A stretch of 8,584 nt of DNA, taken from contig JADFHG010000132.1 of assembly GCA_022567365.1 (NCBI GenBank), forward strand, positions 1 to 8,584. Direction: 5' to 3'. The position numbers and the translations under genes were made by a program. The stretch is from Planctomycetota bacterium. GTDB lineage: Bacteria; Planctomycetota; Phycisphaerae; UBA1845. Under the pieces are notes generated by a model. The model was not told the origin of the DNA. It saw only the letters and a program-made list of their open reading frames with translations, and made no database searches. Each line of letters opens with the position of its first letter. Within the stretch, counting starts at the first letter, position 1. Shown here piece by piece: positions 6,152-8,584 of this stretch.

Positions 6152-6560
6152 TACGTATTGATGCTACGCCCAGATGATGGCAAGTCCCCAGACAGCGCTG
6201 TCGACTTCCTCGAAGCGCAAGACATGCCGGCGCTATAACGATCCCGGACACGCGCCCGCCCTGACGTTCTCTTGCTTCAAGAGGCAGCCGTTCTCGAGCC
6301 GTGCCCGTACAAGGCATTGGATGTTGGAGGCAATCTCGACATCGGTGTGCAAAGCATCAACTCGAACTCCGGGCGTACGGGGTCTATCTGCAAGCGATAA
6401 GGATTGGACATGGTCAAGTGCCAGATCTTGGCATGGCCTGGACCACAACGGACCGAAGGTAGTCCTGGTTTGCCTACCCGACGATCCCCGTCGGATCAAC
6501 GCGATGTGATCGCGATGAACGATGGGAGGCTCGACTGGCGTGCGGTGGCCCACGCGATTC
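6152..6560. other. Non-coding or decayed stretch between two palindromic repeats
   Basis: No complete gene is supported. Short protein-like fragments appear in different + strand frames and are interrupted by stops, for example LLLQEAAVLEPCPYKALDVG at about 6266-6325 and KVVLVCLPDDPRRINAM ending at the TGA near 6507. This pattern of fragments shifting frame could mark a decayed gene, but I recognise no family. Longer frames on the - strand (6233-6574) look like shadow translation. Confidence 0.35.
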
Positions 6561-6588
6561 GCATGGCCACGCAAGCGTGGCCACCCGC
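6561..6588 (-). repeat. Palindromic intergenic repeat, copy 2 (inverted, 6-nt deletion)
   Basis: Read on the - strand, the 28 bases are GCGGGTGG joined directly to CCACGCTTGCGTGGCCATGC. This equals copies 1 and 3 without the six bases CATGGT. The core TGGCCACGC-TT-GCGTGGCCA is a perfect 9-bp hairpin. A second GTGGCC at 6545-6550 can pair with the GGCCAC at 6565-6570, allowing an alternative stem. It lies 25 bases after the stop of the PIN gene, in inverted orientation to copies 1 and 3. Confidence 0.85.
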
Positions 6589-6613
6589 CCGTGAATCCTC
6601 AATTCGCAGCGTG

Positions 6614-7189
6614 TCATCGAGCCATCAAACGACACCGCAACGCCTCCTCGTAAGCCTCGTTGAAATATTGCGCAAGCGGTCTCCCGTGTTCGGTGTGTTC
6701 CTCGACGATGAGATCCTTGTCGCCATCGCTCAGCCGTCCGGTGAATATCAGCCATCCGAACAGATGGGGCGTGGTCTGAACCATGCCCTGATTCAAGAAT
6801 CGTGCGGCCAGCGTTCTCGCTTTCTGGTCGTCGGTCAGGAATGCCTGGCGCGTCTTCTTTGCGAACGCGATTGAGGAAAGCTCCCCCTTGCTGAGATTGT
6901 GACGCCTTGCCAGCAGTTCGACATCCTGCAGGTCGGCGACGTCCAAGTGATACGGCTGAAAACTGCCGTTTTGCTGCTCACGCCGCAACCGTCGTTGCAG
7001 CTCATTTTCCGCCTTCGTTATTTGTGTCCGGCCCTTATACAAGCACTCGTACTGGACGAAGCGGGTGACGCAGAACGTGCAATTCGCGGCGCGGCTTGCC
7101 GCGTACAAGGCACGGGCGGACAGTATGTTCCACACCGCGCAAGTATCAGCTACGCTGTGTGCGTGGAATCTGGAAGGGTCAATCGCCAT
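6614..7189 (-). CDS. PIN-domain (VapC-like) nuclease, putative toxin
   Basis: This 191-residue protein has the acidic pattern of PIN-fold RNases: D15 in VADTCAVWNIL, E48 in VQYECLYKG, E103 in LSKGELSSIAFA and D120-D121 in FLTDDQKARTLAARF. These would bind the metal for RNA cleavage. The C-terminal 60 residues (GWLIFTGRLSDGDKDLIVEE onward) are helical-looking and not recognised. ATG 7189 is chosen over upstream in-frame starts because AAGGAG lies 8 bases upstream and PIN homology begins just after. The start overlaps the upstream HTH-peptidase stop by 11 bases, so translation is coupled. The pairing suggests a toxin controlled by the upstream gene. DUF3368- or DUF4411-like subfamilies are possible; I cannot choose. 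Confidence 0.78.
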   Translation of the reverse strand: MAIDPSRFHAHSVADTCAVWNILSARALYAASRAANCTFCVTRFVQYECLYKGRTQITKAENELQRRLRREQQNGSFQPYHLDVADLQDVELLARRHNLSKGELSSIAFAKKTRQAFLTDDQKARTLAARFLNQGMVQTTPHLFGWLIFTGRLSDGDKDLIVEEHTEHGRPLAQYFNEAYEEALRCRLMAR

Positions 7190-8327
7190 ACGCGAGGCTC
7201 CTTCCATACAACTCGCCGATCTCAGCGACCTCGCTCTCCGAGACAAGCAGCATCTCTGCCAAACGCCCTGCTGAGACCGTATCTCGTTCGTATGCCTCAA
7301 AGCACAGGCCGACGTAGGATGACGATAGGCCGCGCCGCAGCAGCTCTTCCCGTTGCTTGCGAGGTTTCGGTGCCAGGCTGGTTGGTAGTTCGGGATCGAC
7401 CTTGTCGTCGGCAGGCACCTTTGCCGATCCAATCGTCTTCTGCGCGTTCTGCGAAACGAGCTTGGCGTCTTTTAGCGCATACGACAGCGCCTCGGTGCTG
7501 ACCTTGAGCTTGTTTGCCCATTCGACAGCCTTGTGTGCATCCCACATGCTTCCGTCCGGAATGCCTTGCAGGAAACTAGGGGGCATCAGGTATCGAGATG
7601 CGAACGTGTTGGCGCGGATTTCGGAATAATCGCTCCCCTTCCATTTCGCATACGAGACCACGACATCTTGGTCGTCGTCCAAGATTGCGTGGCCCGCCTC
7701 GTGCGCTGCGGTGAAGCGTTGGCGGTAAACATCCTCCGTATAATTCACAAGAACGCACTTCCCAGCAGTCGGATGTTTGACATACAGACCCGACACATTG
7801 GAGTTTTCCAGTTGACGCCGAAACACATGAAGACCGATCCGGCGGAAATCGGCGTACAAATCCATCCCGATTTCATTCGGGCCATAACCGAGGTGGCGTC
7901 GAAGTTCGGATGCTGCCTCCTCGCCATGTCCCTTGAAGAAGTTGCCCTTCTTGATGAATGTGAACGGTTGTCGCTGGTCCGGCGCGAGGGATGACATCAG
8001 AAACTCCTCGCACTCGCAAAGGAATAAGAACTCCTGAATCGCCCAACGATCCGCTTTGGACAGCTCCGCGCCATGCAGCCGGAACAGGGTCTCTGTTTGG
8101 TCAAACGGGGCGACACGCTCGTTCGCGATGAAGAACTTGAAATCGCACTTGTAGTAGTCGGCCAGAATCAGGATTTCGTCGCCCGTCGGCTCCTTCCTGC
8201 CAGACTCATATGAGGAGAGTCGTTCTTCCGCTATGCCCGTGGCGGTCGCCAGCTCACCAAGGGACGTTTGAAACTGCTCCCTGTAGCGCTTGAGCTTGAC
8301 GCTAAGCATGTTGAGGTCTATTGGCAT
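7179..8327 (-). CDS. XRE-family HTH regulator fused to ImmA/IrrE zinc-peptidase domain
   Basis: This is a 382-residue protein. Residues 8-62 form a Cro/CI-type HTH (SLGELATATGIAEERLSSYE, then GRKEPTGDEILILADYY). Residues 135-290 are the ImmA/IrrE (COG2856, DUF955) domain with FTAAHEAGHAILDD, zinc ligands H209 and H213, catalytic E210, and E237 in SEIRANTFASRYLMPP as the likely third ligand. The last 60 residues (YVGLCFEAYERDTVSAGRLAEML) repeat the small helical C-terminal motif often seen in this family. ATG 8327 has GAGGA 8 bases upstream; the frame is open to 8492, but homology starts at 8327. Such proteins act as repressors or antitoxins, or cleave a partner repressor after a stress signal. 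Here the partner is the overlapping PIN gene. Repeat copy 3 lies in the leader. Confidence 0.9.
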   Translation of the reverse strand: MPIDLNMLSVKLKRYREQFQTSLGELATATGIAEERLSSYESGRKEPTGDEILILADYYKCDFKFFIANERVAPFDQTETLFRLHGAELSKADRWAIQEFLFLCECEEFLMSSLAPDQRQPFTFIKKGNFFKGHGEEAASELRRHLGYGPNEIGMDLYADFRRIGLHVFRRQLENSNVSGLYVKHPTAGKCVLVNYTEDVYRQRFTAAHEAGHAILDDDQDVVVSYAKWKGSDYSEIRANTFASRYLMPPSFLQGIPDGSMWDAHKAVEWANKLKVSTEALSYALKDAKLVSQNAQKTIGSAKVPADDKVDPELPTSLAPKPRKQREELLRRGLSSSYVGLCFEAYERDTVSAGRLAEMLLVSESEVAEIGELYGRSLAYGD

Positions 8328-8345
8328 CCTAGGTTTCCTCGTCGG

Positions 8346-8390
8346 GCGGGTGGCATGGTCCACGCTTGCGTGGCCATGCTTGACGCTGAT
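8346..8390 (+). repeat. Palindromic intergenic repeat, copy 3, in the leader of the HTH-peptidase gene
   Basis: It matches copy 1 over 45 bases with one mismatch and carries the same hairpin (8354-8378, TT loop). It sits 5 bases upstream of the GAGGA ribosome binding site (8336-8340) of the HTH-peptidase gene. If the transcript starts upstream, the hairpin would be in its 5' untranslated region. Confidence 0.85.
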
Positions 8391-8515
8391 CACCAGCGCG
8401 TGCCATGTCAAAGCGTTGCTTCGGTATGTGCGACAACGATCAACCTTGCCCGCGCCGACGGCTTTGGCATGCGACCCAACGCCGCCAACCATAGCCTTCC
8501 CATAGTCGCTGCGCC

Positions 8516-8584
8516 CTATTCGTCGTCCGTCTCCTTCGTCTCTTCCGTCTCTTCCGTCTCCTTCGTCTCCTTCGTCTCCTTCGT
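8516..8584 (-). CDS. C-terminal tail of an unidentified protein (partial)
   Basis: The - strand frame is open from the right edge to TAG at 8518-8516. It reads Thr-Lys-Glu three times, Thr-Glu-Glu twice, Thr-Lys-Glu once, then TDDE and the stop. A charged Thr/Glu/Lys tail fits the acidic tails on other proteins here (bS6, bL25), but nothing identifies the protein. The + strand is also open through this stretch, so the coding strand is not certain. It would end 188 bases upstream of the HTH-peptidase start, in the same direction. Confidence 0.4.
   Translation of the reverse strand, partial: TKETKETKETEETEETKETDDE
8529..8584. repeat. 9-bp tandem repeat, six units
   Basis: Units at 8529, 8538, 8547, 8556, 8565 and 8574 read GTCTCCTTC or GTCTCTTCC (two variants), continuing to the window edge. 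The period is a multiple of three, so changes in copy number would keep the reading frame of the Thr-Lys-Glu tail encoded on the - strand. Confidence 0.85.

Noticed and set aside
6404..6874. 156-aa + strand frame
   Set aside because: Mostly antisense to the PIN gene and runs through repeat copy 2.
7190..7432. 81-codon N-terminal extension of the PIN frame
   Set aside because: It is the out-of-frame complement of the HTH-peptidase C-terminus; ATG 7189 has AAGGAG at the right distance.
6107..8390. CRISPR array from the repeated palindromes
   Set aside because: Only three copies, in two orientations, separated by 0.4 and 1.8 kb with genes between; no regular spacers and no cas genes.
8328..8492. 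55-codon N-terminal extension of the HTH-peptidase frame
   Set aside because: It translates through repeat copy 3 and lacks a ribosome binding site; the HTH domain begins right after ATG 8327.

Overview
The window is GC-rich bacterial DNA holding most of a housekeeping operon, a small accessory island, and two genes cut by the window edges. The best guess for the source is a member of Planctomycetota. This rests on the gene order glmU (short form)-prs-rplY-pth-rpsF-ssb, the long charged tails on bS6 and bL25, and two kinds of palindromic intergenic repeat (the GGTGGCATGGTCCACGCTTG family and the TGTGGCACAGG family) that I associate from memory with planctomycete genomes. It is an inference; no 16S or similar marker is present.

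Left edge (1-352, + strand): the last 32 codons of cysS overlap by ATGA the start of a citramalate synthase-type gene (cimA). That gene stops being recognisable after about 80 residues, exactly where an ssb gene on the opposite strand also stops being recognisable. The two broken genes face each other across a join near 341-352, so this is either a real rearrangement or an assembly chimera.

Operon (4848 down to 341, - strand): tRNA-Gln(UUG), a GlmU-like uridylyltransferase without its acetyltransferase half, ribose-phosphate pyrophosphokinase (prs), bL25 of the Ctc type (rplY), peptidyl-tRNA hydrolase (pth), bS6 (rpsF, TTG start), and ssb. The genes are close together, and glmU/prs overlap by ATGA. 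They join nucleotide-sugar and PRPP supply to translation and DNA maintenance. rpsR and rplI, which usually follow ssb, are missing beyond the join.

Middle (4849-6613): about 1 kb with no convincing gene. It holds a degenerate 18-nt tandem repeat, a perfect 9-bp inverted repeat and a good sigma70-like promoter on the - strand. A small + strand gene for an exported-looking, acidic 83-aa protein (5836-6087) follows, then a stretch of probable decayed sequence between two copies of a palindromic repeat.

Right part (6614-8390, - strand): a two-gene unit in which an XRE-family HTH protein fused to an ImmA/IrrE zinc-peptidase-like domain is translationally coupled to a PIN-domain nuclease. It looks like a toxin-antitoxin or defence-type module, and it sits between two inverted copies of the palindromic repeat, one of them in the mRNA leader just before the ribosome binding site. 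At the right edge a 9-bp tandem repeat encodes the Thr-Lys/Glu-Glu tail of another - strand protein.
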